This document shows positions 1-9,966 of a stretch of DNA of 64,000 bases, piece after piece. Positions within the stretch are counted from its first letter, which is position 1; every line of letters starts with the position of its first letter. Both the position numbers and the translations under genes were made by a program. The notes under the pieces are model-generated. The model was not told the origin of the DNA, searched no databases, and saw only the letters and a program-made list of their open reading frames with translations. Source of the stretch: an uncultured Opitutaceae bacterium (GTDB lineage Bacteria; Verrucomicrobiota; Verrucomicrobiia; Opitutales; Opitutaceae); the NCBI GenBank assembly GCA_937889545.1, contig CALAOT010000003.1, forward strand, positions 1 through 64,000, in the 5' to 3' direction.

Positions 1-891
1 CTAGGGGCGGCGGGGGCCGGGCCGGGCGGCGCGATCGCCGTAGTCGAGATGGCCGCGGCGAGCGGGCTGGCCCTCCTGGCTCCGTGGATGCGCGACCCGC
101 TGCGGGCCTCCTCGGTCGGCACCGGCCAGCTGATCCGGGCCGCGGCAAGATCGGGTGTGCGCGCGATCCTGCTCGGCGTCGGCGGAAGCGCGACCCATGA
201 CCTGGGCCTCGGGGCCCTCGGCGCCCTGGGGATCGAGTGTTCGGACGAGTCGGGAAGCCGCCTCGATTCCCCGGTCCCGGCGGATTGGCCCAGGATCCGG
301 GGGATCGACGGACGCATTTCGGAGGTGATCCCGCCGATCCTGATCGCCTGCGACGTCGACAATCCCCTGCTGGGACCCGGCGGCGCCCTCGCCGTCTATG
401 GCCCCCAAAAGGGGCTCAAGCCGGCGGATGCCGCGACCCTCGAGGCGGAAAGCGCCCGGATCGCCGCCATGCTCTGCCGCCATTTTGGACGGCCGGAGAG
501 CCTGGCGGAGGAACCCGGCGCCGGCGCAGCCGGGGGGATCGCGTTCGGGCTCATGGCCGCCGCCGGCGCAAGGCTCCTTCCGGGCTTCGATCTCGTCGCG
601 TCGTGGCTCGACCTCGACGCACGGCTGGCGGCGGCCGACATCGTCGTTACCGGGGAGGGGCGCTTTGACGACTCGTCGTTGAGCGGGAAGGGGCCGGGCG
701 CCGTCGTCCGGCGCGCCCTGGCCCTGGGCAAGCCAGTCCATGTGTTCGCGGGACAGGTCGCCCTTTCCCGGCCAATCCCCGGGCTGTCCGTTCATTCCAT
801 AACGCCGCCCGGCATGCACCTTGCCGACGCCCTGGCAAGGGCGCCGGCGCTCCTTTCCGGCGCGGTCCGGCAGGCGCTTTCGTTTTCATGA
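1..891 (+). CDS. Glycerate kinase, 5'-truncated by the window edge
   Basis: Frame 1 is open from the first base of the window to the TGA at 889, so the gene begins upstream and only about 296 C-terminal residues are visible. The family phosphorylates glycerate with ATP in the cytoplasm and feeds lower glycolysis. Supporting motifs are EMAAASGLALL near the visible start, a GGSATHDLGLGAL segment (the Gly/Ser-rich substrate loop of the GlxK/GarK fold, PF02595), ACDVDNPLLGPGGA, and VVTGEGRFDDSSLSGKGPG near the end. A kinase that starts at the internal ATG at 49 would lack the N-terminal third, so that ATG is not a believable start. The stop overlaps the ATG of the next gene (ATGA), which suggests translational coupling. 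The family call is firm; 2- versus 3-phosphoglycerate product cannot be decided here. Confidence 0.9.
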   Translation, partial: LGAAGAGPGGAIAVVEMAAASGLALLAPWMRDPLRASSVGTGQLIRAAARSGVRAILLGVGGSATHDLGLGALGALGIECSDESGSRLDSPVPADWPRIRGIDGRISEVIPPILIACDVDNPLLGPGGALAVYGPQKGLKPADAATLEAESARIAAMLCRHFGRPESLAEEPGAGAAGGIAFGLMAAAGARLLPGFDLVASWLDLDARLAAADIVVTGEGRFDDSSLSGKGPGAVVRRALALGKPVHVFAGQVALSRPIPGLSVHSITPPGMHLADALARAPALLSGAVRQALSFS

Positions 892-2294
892 AACAACTCG
901 ACCGGCGCGGGCCGCCGGATGATATGTTTCCGATGCCCAGACTCCTCCCACGATCGCTCCGGCGGGCCGCGTCATGCGTTGCGCCGCTCCTGGGACTGAT
1001 CGGATGCAGCGCAACGCCCCCGCCCGCCCCCGCAACGGTGCCCGGGCCCGTCCCGCCGCAGGCGATCGCGCGCAAACCGGCCCCGAAGGACGCCATCGAT
1101 CCGGCCCATCCCGTCATGCTCGGGATAGATGTCCTGGAATCGGGCGGATTCGCCGCGATCAGGGGCAAGTCGATAGGGCTTCTGACCCATCCCGCGGGGG
1201 TGAACATGCGCGGAGTGAGCACGATCGAGGTCCTGCGCCATGCGCCGGGCGTTCGCCTGGTCGCCCTGTTCTCGGCGGAGCACGGGCTCCGCGGGGAATT
1301 CCTCAAGGGAGTGAACTCCCCCGAGCATGTCGACGGGCAAACGGGGCTCATGGTGCATTCGCTCTACAACGGAACCGGCACGAAGCCCACGCGCGCCCAG
1401 CTGAAGGGCATCGACGCGATGGTGATCGACCTGCAGGACATCGGGGTCCGGAGCTACACGTTCGTCAGCGCGATGAAGATGTGCATGGAGGGATGCTTCG
1501 AGAACGGCGTCGAGGTGGTTGTCCTCGACCGGCCCAATCCGCTCGGCGGGCTGAAGGTCGACGGCCCGCCGCTCGACCCCAGGCTTGTGAGCTATGTCGG
1601 CGAATTCCGGGTGCCCTACGTCCACGGACTCACGATCGGCGAATTCGCCCGGATGGCCAAGGGGGCGCCGGACATCCTGAAGATACCGGACCGCGCGCGG
1701 GAGGAAGGCAGGCTCACCGTGGTGGCGATGCGCGGCTGGCGCAGGAGCATGCGCTGGCCCGACACCGGGCTCGGCTGGGTCCCGACATCCCAGCTGATTC
1801 CAGACTTCTCGGCCGTTGAGGGCTACGCCATGACGGGCCTGGGGACCCAGCTCGGCGGGTTCAGGAGCGGGATCGGCACCGCATACCCCTTTCGGGGCCT
1901 TTCCTACCACGGCATCCGGTTCGATGCCCTGGAAAGGGACCTTAAGTCCTTGGAGATCCCGGGGGTCGGTTTTCGGCGCGTGAGCGTGCCCGACCCAAAG
2001 ACCGGCAAGCCCGAGCTCGGCCTCTATGTCGAGATCACCGACTGGGACCTTTGGAGGCCGACCGAATTGGGCCTCCACCTGATAACGCTCGCGTGCAAGT
2101 ACGACCCGCGCACCTTCGCCTCGGCGACAAAGAGTGAAGTCAGCCTCTTTCAGAAATGCCTGGGGTCCACGGCATTCTATAATGACGTCGCGGCCCGCGG
2201 GGCCAGGGTCGACGTTGGGGCGTACGTGCGCGATTGGCAGGCGAAGGCCCAGATCTTCCAGCAGCAGAGCCGCATGTATTGGATCTACAATTGA
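888..2294 (+). CDS. NamZ-type exo-beta-N-acetylmuramidase lipoprotein (DUF1343)
   Basis: A 468-residue protein of the DUF1343 family (PF07075), whose characterised member NamZ removes terminal MurNAc from peptidoglycan fragments. Family blocks seen are GLLTHPAGVN, LFSAEHGLRGEF, DGQTGLMVHSLY, IDLQDIGVRSYTF, VVVLDRPNPLGG and TSQLIPDFSAVEGYAM. The N terminus has a basic stretch, a short hydrophobic run and LIGC, a good lipobox. If the internal ATG at 924 or 933 is the true start, the signal peptide has a more normal length; the ATG at 888 overlaps the glycerate kinase stop. It probably acts in the periplasm, anchored to a membrane. No MurNAc etherase (MurQ) or MurNAc kinase is visible nearby, so the link to glycerate kinase is unexplained. 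Confidence 0.88.
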   Translation: MKQLDRRGPPDDMFPMPRLLPRSLRRAASCVAPLLGLIGCSATPPPAPATVPGPVPPQAIARKPAPKDAIDPAHPVMLGIDVLESGGFAAIRGKSIGLLTHPAGVNMRGVSTIEVLRHAPGVRLVALFSAEHGLRGEFLKGVNSPEHVDGQTGLMVHSLYNGTGTKPTRAQLKGIDAMVIDLQDIGVRSYTFVSAMKMCMEGCFENGVEVVVLDRPNPLGGLKVDGPPLDPRLVSYVGEFRVPYVHGLTIGEFARMAKGAPDILKIPDRAREEGRLTVVAMRGWRRSMRWPDTGLGWVPTSQLIPDFSAVEGYAMTGLGTQLGGFRSGIGTAYPFRGLSYHGIRFDALERDLKSLEIPGVGFRRVSVPDPKTGKPELGLYVEITDWDLWRPTELGLHLITLACKYDPRTFASATKSEVSLFQKCLGSTAFYNDVAARGARVDVGAYVRDWQAKAQIFQQQSRMYWIYN

Positions 2295-2404
2295 CCGCGC
2301 CCGGCGCCGCGCCTCCGAAGGGGCCCTCCGGCTCCAATAGAATTCGCCAATGGCACGGGAAGGGCCAAGGGTGGGGGTGCCTCACAGCCCCCCCTTTTCG
2401 ACCC

Positions 2405-3472
2405 ATGAAGCCCAACCGCAAGAAATCACACTTCAATGTTGCCGTGATCGGCGCCGGAGCGATTGGCCACGACCACCTGGCGAGCTTCAGGCTGCACCCG
2501 GCAGCCCGAGTGGTCGCAATCGCCGAGGTATCGCCCGAACGGGGGCGCGAGGCGGCCGAGCGGTTCGGGATTCCCGAGCTTGTGACCGATTACAGGGCGC
2601 TGCTGCGGCGCGCGGACATTGACGTCGTCTCGATCGCGCTCCCCAACTACCTCCATGCAAAGGTCGCGCTCGACGCCCTCAGGGCGGGCAAGCACGTCAT
2701 GCTCGACAAGCCCATGTCGACCCATGCGCGCGATGCCGCCAAGCTTGTCGCAGAGGCGAGGAGACGGGGGGTCCTTCTCATGGTGGGCCAGAACTTCCGC
2801 TTCACCCTGGAGACACAGACGGCGAAGCAGATAGTCGAGAAGGGAACCATCGGGGATGTCTACCATGCAAAGACATCCTGGTGCCGCCGGGCAGGGATCC
2901 CCCGGATAGGGTCCTGGTTCACCCAGAGGCGTTTCGCGGGCGGCGGCTGCACCTACGACATCGGCGTGCACGCGCTCGACCGCTGCCTCTACCTCATGGG
3001 CGAATTCGACGCGGCTGCCGTCAGCGGCCAGACCTACGCCAAGTTCGGGCCCCGCGGCCTCGGCAACGGAGGCTGGGGCAAGAGCGAGATCGACCCCAAG
3101 GCGCCGTTTGACGTGGATGACCTCTCGGTCGCGCTGATCAAGCTGAGGAGCGGCAGGACCGTGCTCCTCGAGGCCTCCTGGGCCGCGCACGGGCCGGTGG
3201 TCGATGAGAATACGACGCAGCTCTTCGGGACCGAGGGGGGCCTGGATCTGCCCCCGCTGAGGATCTTCCGGCAGACGCCCACGGGCTACTCCATCGAGGC
3301 GGTGGACATGCTCCCGGCCCTCGTGAACACGAACCGCATGGTGCATTTCATCGACTGCCTGCTCGGCAAGGCCGAGCCCTACGTGAAGCCCGCGCAGTCG
3401 CTGGCGGTGCAGAGGATTCTGGATGCCATATACGCGTCGGCCGCCACCGGCAGGGAAGTCCGCATCAGGTGA
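2405..3472 (+). CDS. Gfo/Idh/MocA-family NAD(P)-dependent oxidoreductase
   Basis: 355 residues, start taken at the ATG at 2405 because the Rossmann fold begins ten residues later (VAVIGAGAIGHDH, GxGxxG). The family oxidises or reduces a sugar, inositol or sugar-acid hydroxyl with NAD(P). The DKPMSTHARDA segment corresponds to the conserved EKP motif, whose Lys contacts cofactor and substrate, and the C-terminal beta-sheet domain includes GGGCTYDIGVHALDRCLYLMG, with the catalytic-type Asp and His. No signal peptide is seen, so it is cytoplasmic. It opens a run of sugar-metabolism genes, 22 bp before an isomerase gene. The substrate cannot be read from sequence. Confidence 0.9.
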   Translation: MKPNRKKSHFNVAVIGAGAIGHDHLASFRLHPAARVVAIAEVSPERGREAAERFGIPELVTDYRALLRRADIDVVSIALPNYLHAKVALDALRAGKHVMLDKPMSTHARDAAKLVAEARRRGVLLMVGQNFRFTLETQTAKQIVEKGTIGDVYHAKTSWCRRAGIPRIGSWFTQRRFAGGGCTYDIGVHALDRCLYLMGEFDAAAVSGQTYAKFGPRGLGNGGWGKSEIDPKAPFDVDDLSVALIKLRSGRTVLLEASWAAHGPVVDENTTQLFGTEGGLDLPPLRIFRQTPTGYSIEAVDMLPALVNTNRMVHFIDCLLGKAEPYVKPAQSLAVQRILDAIYASAATGREVRIR

Positions 3473-3494
3473 GCGCCTTTTTCGCCCAGCGCCC

Positions 3495-4232
3495 ATGAAG
3501 AAGATCCCGGTCGCCCTCCAGCTCTACTCCGTCCGCGACGACGCGAAGAAGGATTTCGCCGCCGCCGCCGCCGCTGTCGCGAGGATCGGCTACACCGGCG
3601 TCGAGCTCGCCGGATACGGCAGCCTCGACACCAAGGGGGCCAAGGCCGCCCTCGATGCCGCGGGGCTCGAGGTCGCGGGCATGCACGTCAGCTACGCCGC
3701 CGTCCGAAACGACCCCAGCTCGGTCATCAGCGACGCGCTCCTCTTCGGCACCCGCTATGTCACCTGCTCCTGGTGGCCGCCGGGGCACTTCGTCTCGGCG
3801 CAGGCTTGCGAGCGGATCGGCGAGCAGCTGGGCAAGGTAGGCGAGGCGTTCAGGCCATTCGGCATCCGCTTCGGATTCCACAACCACGACACCGAGTTCA
3901 AGATGTTCAAGGGGCGCCCCGCGTTCGATTGGATGCTGGGCGCCGCGGAGCCCCGGAACCTATTCGCGGAGGTGGACGTCTACTGGGCGCATGCCGCGGG
4001 GTATCCGCCCGCGAGGTTCATCCGCGACCAGGGCGCCCGGATCCCGCTTCTGCACCTCAAGGACAAGAAGGAGCTGGGCAAGGGCCCGGTGGATTTCGCT
4101 AAGGTCTTCGCCGCGACCGACTCGGTCGGAGCCGCCGAATGGTTCATAATCGAGCAGGAGGAGTACAGCCACGCCCCCATGGAATCGGTGCGCCTCTGCT
4201 TCGAGCAGATGAGGTCGTGGGGCAGGGCTTGA
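3495..4232 (+). CDS. Sugar phosphate isomerase/epimerase, TIM barrel
   Basis: 245 residues from the ATG at 3495. The xylose-isomerase-like TIM barrel (PF01261) is shown by the opening [16 protein letters not shown] and by the metal-ligand strands [33 protein letters not shown] and WFIIEQEEY. Members isomerise or dehydrate keto- and inosose-type sugars using a divalent metal. It is cytoplasmic, lies between the oxidoreductase at 2405 and a second isomerase at 4276, and presumably handles the keto product of its neighbours. The exact substrate is unknown. Confidence 0.88.
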   Translation: MKKIPVALQLYSVRDDAKKDFAAAAAAVARIGYTGVELAGYGSLDTKGAKAALDAAGLEVAGMHVSYAAVRNDPSSVISDALLFGTRYVTCSWWPPGHFVSAQACERIGEQLGKVGEAFRPFGIRFGFHNHDTEFKMFKGRPAFDWMLGAAEPRNLFAEVDVYWAHAAGYPPARFIRDQGARIPLLHLKDKKELGKGPVDFAKVFAATDSVGAAEWFIIEQEEYSHAPMESVRLCFEQMRSWGRA

Positions 4233-4275
4233 ACTTTCCCGAGAACCAGAAGTATTAATAAAGGATACCCCAACC

Positions 4276-5319
4276 ATGCCCCGCCCAGTCACCTTGTTCA
4301 CCGGCCAATGGGCCGACCTCTCCCTGGAACAGCTCGCCCCGCTCGCGAAGCGGATGGGCTACGACGGCCTCGAGCTCGCCTGCTGGGGCGACCACTTCGA
4401 GGTCGACAAGACCCTTTCGACCAAGGGGTACGTCAGGGACAAGTGGGACCTGCTCAGGGCCAACGGCCTCTCCTGCCACGCCGTCTCAAACCACCTGGTC
4501 GGCCAGGCCGTGTGCGACCTGATTGACGAGCGCCACAAGTCCATCCTTCCGCCGGACGTGTGGGGAGACGGCAAGCCCGAGGGCGTCCGCCGGCGGGCGG
4601 CCCGGAAGATGATTTCGACCGCGCAGGCCGCCCGGAAATTCTTCGACGCCCGCCCGGGGGCGAGGTCCGCCGGCGATTTCCCGGCGGTCGTCAACGGATT
4701 CACCGGATCATCGGTCTGGCATTCGATCTACGCCTTCCCGCCCACCTCGCAGGAGCACTGGGAGCGCGGGTTCCGAGACTTCGCGGACAGGTGGGGGCCG
4801 ATCCTGGATGCATTCGAGAGGTGCAACGTCAATTTCGGCCTGGAGGTGCACCCGACCGAGATCGCATTCGACACGGCGAGCGCCCAGCGGGCCGTCGATG
4901 CCGTGAAGGGACACCGGCGCTTCGGATTCAACTACGACCCCTCGCACCTGGGCTACCAGGGTGTGGACTACGTGAAGTTCATCCGCGCCTTCGGCAACCG
5001 CATCCACCACGTCCACATGAAGGACGTGTGGTGGGGCCACGGCGACGGCTCGGCGGGCGTGTTCGGGGGGCACACGAGCTTCGGCGACCCCCGCCGCTTC
5101 TGGGATTTCCGCTCGCTCGGGCACGGCGACATCCGGTTCGAGGACATCATCGTGGCCCTCAACGACGTAGGCTACCGCGGACCGCTTTCGGTCGAGTGGG
5201 AGGACATCCGGATGGACCGCGTGCACGGCGCCACCGAGGCGGCGGCATTCGTCCGCAAGGTGGATTTCCCGCCGAGCACGACCGCGTTCGACGCTGCATT
5301 CGACAAGAAGAACCAGTGA
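4276..5319 (+). CDS. Sugar phosphate isomerase/epimerase, TIM barrel (second copy, larger)
   Basis: 347 residues, starting ATG CCC CGC. The same xylose-isomerase-like barrel as the preceding gene but only distantly similar and longer. Metal-site segments are [12 protein letters not shown] (Glu), [12 protein letters not shown] (Asp/His), [12 protein letters not shown] (His) and [12 protein letters not shown] (Glu), so all four ligand positions appear intact. A long insert around residues 75-130 covers the barrel and is usual for the larger subfamily found beside Gfo/Idh genes. It is a likely operon partner of the oxidoreductase 43 bp downstream. The two isomerases plus two dehydrogenases suggest one pathway with successive oxidation and isomerisation steps; this is inference. 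Confidence 0.9.
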   Translation: MPRPVTLFTGQWADLSLEQLAPLAKRMGYDGLELACWGDHFEVDKTLSTKGYVRDKWDLLRANGLSCHAVSNHLVGQAVCDLIDERHKSILPPDVWGDGKPEGVRRRAARKMISTAQAARKFFDARPGARSAGDFPAVVNGFTGSSVWHSIYAFPPTSQEHWERGFRDFADRWGPILDAFERCNVNFGLEVHPTEIAFDTASAQRAVDAVKGHRRFGFNYDPSHLGYQGVDYVKFIRAFGNRIHHVHMKDVWWGHGDGSAGVFGGHTSFGDPRRFWDFRSLGHGDIRFEDIIVALNDVGYRGPLSVEWEDIRMDRVHGATEAAAFVRKVDFPPSTTAFDAAFDKKNQ

Positions 5320-5362
5320 GCCGGACGGCTTCCCAGGCCACCCCAACGTATCCCCAATAAAA

Positions 5363-6520
5363 ATGCGCAGAAAACTCAGATTTGGCATGGTCGGCGGCGG
5401 GCGCGGCGCATTGATAGGGCCCGTGCACCGGATCGCGGCCACGATGGACGGCCGCGCCGAGCTGGTGGCCGGGGTGTTCTCGAGCGACCCCGTGCGCTCG
5501 AGGGCGTCCGGTGCCGACCTCTTCCTGGATCCCTCACGCGTCTACGGATCCTACCGCGAAATGGCGAAGGCGGAGGCTGCGATGCCCCCTGAGCTGCGCC
5601 TGGACTTCGTGGTCATCGTGACGCCGAACCACCAGCACTACGGCCCCGCGCGCCTTTTCCTCGAGTCCGGATTCAATGTGGTCTGCGACAAGCCGGTCAC
5701 GTTTGACCTCGCCCAGGCGATAAAGCTCAGGGAGATCGCGCAGCGGATGGCCAAGGTGTTCGTCCTGACCCACAACTACACGGGCAACGCCATGGTGAAG
5801 CAGGCGCGCGAGCTCGTGAGGAACCGGAGCCTTGGTGCGATCCGGAAGGTCGTCGTCGAATACCCCCAGGGGTGGCTCTCCGAGGCCATCGAGCGCACGG
5901 GCATGAAGCAGGCCTCGTGGCGCACGGATCCCAAGCGGAGCGGCGCCGCGGGCTGCATGGCCGACCTCGGCACCCATGCGGAAAACCTCGCCCGCTACAT
6001 CACCGGCCTGAGGATCGAGGAGCTCTGCGCGGACCTGAGCACGGTGGTCAAGGGCCGCAGGCTCGACGACGACGGCAATGTCCTCGTGCGGTACAAGGGG
6101 GGGGCGAAGGGCGTGCTCCACGCGTCCCAGATCTGCGCCGGCGACGAGAACAACCTGAACATCCGCGTCTACGGGACGCGAGCCTCGCTCGAATGGCACC
6201 AGGAGCACCCCAACGAGCTCGCGGTTAAGTTCGCCGACCAGCCGCGGCAGATCTGGCGGCGCGGCAACAGCTACGTCGGAAACGAGGCGAAGCGGTTCAC
6301 ACGCGTTCCGTTCGGCCACCCGGAAGGCTATCTCGAGGCGTTCGCGAACGTCTATCGCGAGGCGTTCCGCGCCATCTCCGCCGAGGTGGAGGGCCGGCCG
6401 ATCCCGCGCAACCTGGATTTTCCCACGATTGACGACGGGGTCGAGGGAATGGCCTTCATCGAGGCCGTCGTCCGGAGCAGCCGACTGGGGGCGCGGTGGG
6501 TGAGGCCGGCGGCGCACTGA
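5363..6520 (+). CDS. Gfo/Idh/MocA-family oxidoreductase (second copy)
   Basis: 385 residues. Rossmann motif FGMVGGGRGALIGPVHR at the N terminus, then VIVTPNHQHYGPA and the VCDKPVTFD segment carrying the conserved KP, followed by VLTHNYTGNAMVKQ and a substrate domain with MADLGTHAENLARY. This subtype, with the long C-terminal LDFPTIDDGVEGMAFIEA segment, is commonly paired with the large TIM-barrel isomerases, as here. It is cytoplasmic and NAD(P)-dependent by family. It is not close in sequence to the oxidoreductase at 2405, so the two are not recent duplicates. Confidence 0.9.
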   Translation: MRRKLRFGMVGGGRGALIGPVHRIAATMDGRAELVAGVFSSDPVRSRASGADLFLDPSRVYGSYREMAKAEAAMPPELRLDFVVIVTPNHQHYGPARLFLESGFNVVCDKPVTFDLAQAIKLREIAQRMAKVFVLTHNYTGNAMVKQARELVRNRSLGAIRKVVVEYPQGWLSEAIERTGMKQASWRTDPKRSGAAGCMADLGTHAENLARYITGLRIEELCADLSTVVKGRRLDDDGNVLVRYKGGAKGVLHASQICAGDENNLNIRVYGTRASLEWHQEHPNELAVKFADQPRQIWRRGNSYVGNEAKRFTRVPFGHPEGYLEAFANVYREAFRAISAEVEGRPIPRNLDFPTIDDGVEGMAFIEAVVRSSRLGARWVRPAAH

Positions 6521-6566
6521 GGCCCGTGGCCCGCGCAGGGCCGCGTCGCCCGATCCTGCGGTCCCC

Positions 6567-6953
6567 ATGAAGCGCCACCCCGTGACGCAGGAGGGCGAGA
6601 TACCCCCCGGGGGCCGGAAGCTGGTCTCGGTCGGCTCGGTCGAGATCGGCCTCTTCAACGTGGGCGGCGAGGTCCGCGCCTACCGCAACGCCTGCCCGCA
6701 CGCCGGCGGGCCGGTCTGCCTGGGCCGTATCTCGGGCACGTCGCTTCCGTCCAAGGTATATGAATACATCTACGGGATGGAGGGCCGCATCCTGCGCTGC
6801 CCCTGGCACGGCTGGGAGTTCGACCTGGGGACGGGCGTGCACATCGCCGACCCGGAGACCCGGCTCAAGGAGGTCCCGGTGGAGGCGGGCGGCCTCGAGC
6901 GGTTCCCCCTGGAGCGGACGGACGGCACGCTCTACGTCTTGCTGCCCGGCTGA
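6567..6953 (+). CDS. Rieske [2Fe-2S] ferredoxin-like protein
   Basis: 128 residues. The two Rieske cluster motifs are complete: CPH around residues 43-45 and CPWH around 78-81, giving two Cys and two His ligands for a 2Fe-2S cluster. There is no transmembrane segment or oxygenase domain, so it is a small soluble electron carrier or a detached Rieske subunit. It lies 26 bp before the amidohydrolase reading frame at 6980. Rieske-plus-amidohydrolase gene pairs recur in catabolic clusters of several phyla, which supports a joint role, but the oxygenase or reductase it would serve is not in the window. Confidence 0.9.
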   Translation: MKRHPVTQEGEIPPGGRKLVSVGSVEIGLFNVGGEVRAYRNACPHAGGPVCLGRISGTSLPSKVYEYIYGMEGRILRCPWHGWEFDLGTGVHIADPETRLKEVPVEAGGLERFPLERTDGTLYVLLPG

Positions 6954-6979
6954 CGGCCGGCAACGCTGCCCCGACACCG

Positions 6980-8053
6980 ATGCCCCTTATCGACGCAGAC
7001 GTCCACAACGCGTTCGCGGATGCGCGCGCGGAGCTCCGGCCCTTCCTTTTCCGCCTCTGGCAGGAGTTCGCCGACCGGCACTGAATCGCCGTCCCCCCCG
7101 CGGGGTATGTGTCGCCGGTCGGTGTGCAGCGCGAGGACGCGCGGCCGCCCTCCGGCGGGCTCGCCGGAAGCGACCCGGACCACCTCATCAAGGACCACCT
7201 CTACCGCCACGGCGTCGACTATGCGATCCTCACCGGGTCGCACGTCCTCGGCGTCTCGAGCCACTTCGACCCGGACTGGGGCTCGGCGCTCGCGACCGCC
7301 TACAACATGAACCTCGCGGGCCGCTGGCTCGACCGCTCGCCCCGCTTCCGCGGCTCGATCGTCATCAACCACTCCGACCCTCCGGCGGCCGCCCGCGAGA
7401 TCGAGCGCTGTGGCCCCGACAGGCGATTCGTCCAGGTCCTGATGGGAGCCGGATCAAACCGGCTGTTCGGGCAGCGCTTCTACCACCCGATCTACGAGGC
7501 GGCGTCCGCTCACGGGCTGCCCGTCGCGATCCACCCGGGCACGGAAGGCGCGGGAACGGCGGACACCCCTACCCCGGCCGGAAGGCCGACGCGGTATCTC
7601 GAATGGCATAACATCGTTCCGATCAACGCCATGGCGCACGTGAACTCGCTTGTCTGCGAGGGCGTGTTCGAGAAGTTCCCGCGCCTGAGGTTCGTTGCGA
7701 TCGAATGCGGGATCGCGTGGCTTCCGCACCTCATGTGGAGGATGGACAAGAACTACAAGGGGCTGCGCTCCCAGGTGCCGTGGCTAAAGCGGCTGCCGAG
7801 CGAGTACATCCGCGGGCACGTGCGCCTGACGACGCAGCCCACCGAGGAGCCGGAGAACCCCGCCCACCTGCTGCAGATATTCGAGATGATCGGCGCCCCC
7901 GAGATGATCCTGTTCTCAAGCGACTACCCCCACTGGGACTTCGATAGTCCCAGGGTGGCGCTCCCGGCGCTGCCCGCGGAGTGGAGGGAGAGGATTTTCT
8001 GGCGCAACGCAGCCGAACTCTACGGGCTCAATCCCGTCACATCCGGCAAATGA
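6980..8053 (+). pseudogene. Amidohydrolase-2 family protein interrupted by an in-frame TGA at 7082
   Basis: From ATG 6980 the frame reads IDADVHN (the metal-binding start of the amidohydrolase-2 barrel, PF04909), runs to residue 34 and meets TGA at 7082-7084. It then continues in the same frame as [17 protein letters not shown] and the rest of the domain to 8053. Downstream blocks are typical: [55 protein letters not shown] and [18 protein letters not shown] at 7109 could restart translation, but the product would lack the N-terminal metal ligands. A Gly codon (GGA) fits the position best, so one substitution would restore the gene. It is either a recent nonsense mutation, a sequencing or assembly error, or recoding. 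The last 17 bp overlap the end of the convergent pckG. Confidence 0.85.
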
Positions 8054-9851
8054 GCAGCTCGCGCTCGTAGACCATCTCCTTCGGGAGGCGGTCGTGGAGG
8101 TCCAGGAAAAGCTCCTCGTGGCTCATGACCTCGGCCCTCCACGCGGGGCGGTCGAACGCCTGGAGCTCGTCGAAACGCTCCTTCGGCAGGTCGAGCCCGG
8201 TCCAGTCGATGTCCTCGTGCCTGGGCATCCAGCCGATCGGGGTCTCACGCCCCAGGGATCTTCCCCTCGCCCGGTCGACGATCCACTTGAGTATCCTCAT
8301 GTTCTCGCTGAACCCGGGCCAGAGGAACCTGCCCTCGGCGTTCTTGCGGAACCAGTTCACGTGGAAGATCCGCGGCGTCTCGCTCAAGCTTCTCTGCATG
8401 ACGATCCAGTGCCTGAAATAGTCCCCCATGTGGTAGCCGCAGAACGGGAGCATCGCCATCGGGTCGCGGCGCACCTTGCCGACCGTGCCCGCCGCCGCCG
8501 CCGTCATCTCCGAGCCCATCGTCGCGCCGATGTAGACTCCGGAGCTCCAGTTAAACGCCTGGTAGACGAGCGGTATCGTGCCGGCCCGGCGGCCCCCGAA
8601 AACGATGGCGCTTATCGGGACGCCGTCGGGCTTCTCCCAGTCCGCATCCATCGTGGGGCACTGGGAGGCCGGCGCGGTGAAGCGCGCGTTGGGATGCGAG
8701 GCTAGCCGGCCGCAGCCCGGGGCCCATTCCTTCCCCTGCCAGTCGGTGAGCCTCGGCGGGGGCTCCTCGGTCATGCCCTCCCACCAGACCCCCCTGTCCG
8801 GCGTGAGCGCGACGTTCGTGAAGATCGTGTTCCTCGACAGCGCGGCCATCGCGTTAGGGTTGGTCTTGGCCGAGGTGCCCGGCGCCACGCCGAAGAAGCC
8901 CGTCTCCGGGTTGATCGCGCGCAGCCTGCCGGCCGAATCGGGCCTGAGCCACGCGATGTCGTCGCCCAGCGTCCACAGCCTCCATCCCTGGTCTGCAAAG
9001 GCCTTGGGGGGGACCAGCATCGCCAGGTTGGTCTTCCCGCAGGCGCTCGGGAACGCGGCCGCGACATAGGTCTTCTCGCCCTTGGGGTTCTCGAGGCCCA
9101 CGATCAGCATGTGCTCGGCCATCCAGCCCTCGTCGCGCGCGATGTTCGAGGCGATCCGCAGCGAGAAGCACTTCTTCCCGAGGAGCGCGTTGCCCCCGTA
9201 GCCCGATCCGTAGCTCCAGATCTCGCGGGTCTCCGGAAAGTGGACGATGTACTTCTCCTTGTTGCAGGGCCACGGCACGTCCCTCGCGCCCTTCGCCAGC
9301 GGCGCGCCCAGGGAATGCATGCACGGGACGACGCGCTTGTCCCCCTTGTCGATCTCCGCGAGGACGGGAAGGCCGATCCTGGCCATGATCCGCATGTTTG
9401 CGACGGCGTACGGGGAATCGGTGAGCTGGACGCCGATCAGGGACATCGGGGAGCCGACCGGGCCCATGCTGAAGGGCAGGACGTACATCGTGCGCCCCCG
9501 CATCGCGCCGCTGAATATCGCGCGCAGCTTGCGGCGCATCTCGAACGGATTGACCCAGTTGTTGGTCGGTCCGGCGGCCTCGCGCGAATGGGAGCAGATG
9601 AACGTCCGGTCCTCGACGCGCGCGACATCGCTCGGGTCGCTGCGCGCGTAGTAGCAGCCCGGCCACCGCCTGCGGTCCAGCCTGGTGAAGGTCCCGCTTG
9701 CTACCATCGCGGCGCACAACCCCTCGTACTCCCCCCTCGAGCCGTCCACCCAGTGGAGCGCGTCCGGCTTGCAGAGCTCCGCCATCTTCTCGACCCACCT
9801 CAGAAGGTGCTTGTTCTCGCTCAGCGGCTTGGCGGGATTGCGCTTCTTCAT
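8037..9851 (-). CDS. pckG: Phosphoenolpyruvate carboxykinase (GTP)
   Basis: 604 residues from ATG 9851 (an ATG seven codons upstream at 9872 is also possible). It converts oxaloacetate and GTP to PEP, CO2 and GDP in gluconeogenesis. The kinase-1a P-loop [13 protein letters not shown] contains the active-site Cys typical of the GTP-dependent class. Other family blocks are [46 protein letters not shown] and a long N-terminal domain with ARTFTRLD-type and [14 protein letters not shown] sequences. Length matches the family (about 590-620). It is convergent with the amidohydrolase, overlapping 17 bp at the 3' ends. Confidence 0.97.
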   Translation of the reverse strand: MKKRNPAKPLSENKHLLRWVEKMAELCKPDALHWVDGSRGEYEGLCAAMVASGTFTRLDRRRWPGCYYARSDPSDVARVEDRTFICSHSREAAGPTNNWVNPFEMRRKLRAIFSGAMRGRTMYVLPFSMGPVGSPMSLIGVQLTDSPYAVANMRIMARIGLPVLAEIDKGDKRVVPCMHSLGAPLAKGARDVPWPCNKEKYIVHFPETREIWSYGSGYGGNALLGKKCFSLRIASNIARDEGWMAEHMLIVGLENPKGEKTYVAAAFPSACGKTNLAMLVPPKAFADQGWRLWTLGDDIAWLRPDSAGRLRAINPETGFFGVAPGTSAKTNPNAMAALSRNTIFTNVALTPDRGVWWEGMTEEPPPRLTDWQGKEWAPGCGRLASHPNARFTAPASQCPTMDADWEKPDGVPISAIVFGGRRAGTIPLVYQAFNWSSGVYIGATMGSEMTAAAAGTVGKVRRDPMAMLPFCGYHMGDYFRHWIVMQRSLSETPRIFHVNWFRKNAEGRFLWPGFSENMRILKWIVDRARGRSLGRETPIGWMPRHEDIDWTGLDLPKERFDELQAFDRPAWRAEVMSHEELFLDLHDRLPKEMVYERELLICRM

Positions 9852-9966
9852 CAGAACAATCTCAGGGACCATTCAGGCATAAGAGCGCGAGTCTGGGAAA
9901 GGATGCGCCGGGAGCAATCTGGAAACCCGGGTCCCCCGATCCGGCCGTTCCCGCACGGCCATGTCG

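Noticed and set aside
2234-2404. Longer N terminus for the first Gfo/Idh oxidoreductase
   Set aside because: The extra 57 codons have no Rossmann-related sequence and overlap the 3' end of the NamZ gene; the ATG at 2405 is right before the GxGxxG strand.
7082-7130. Selenocysteine read-through at the in-frame TGA
   Set aside because: No convincing SECIS hairpin with a proper apical loop follows the TGA, the residue expected there is Gly, and the family has no known Sec site. A substitution or assembly error is simpler.
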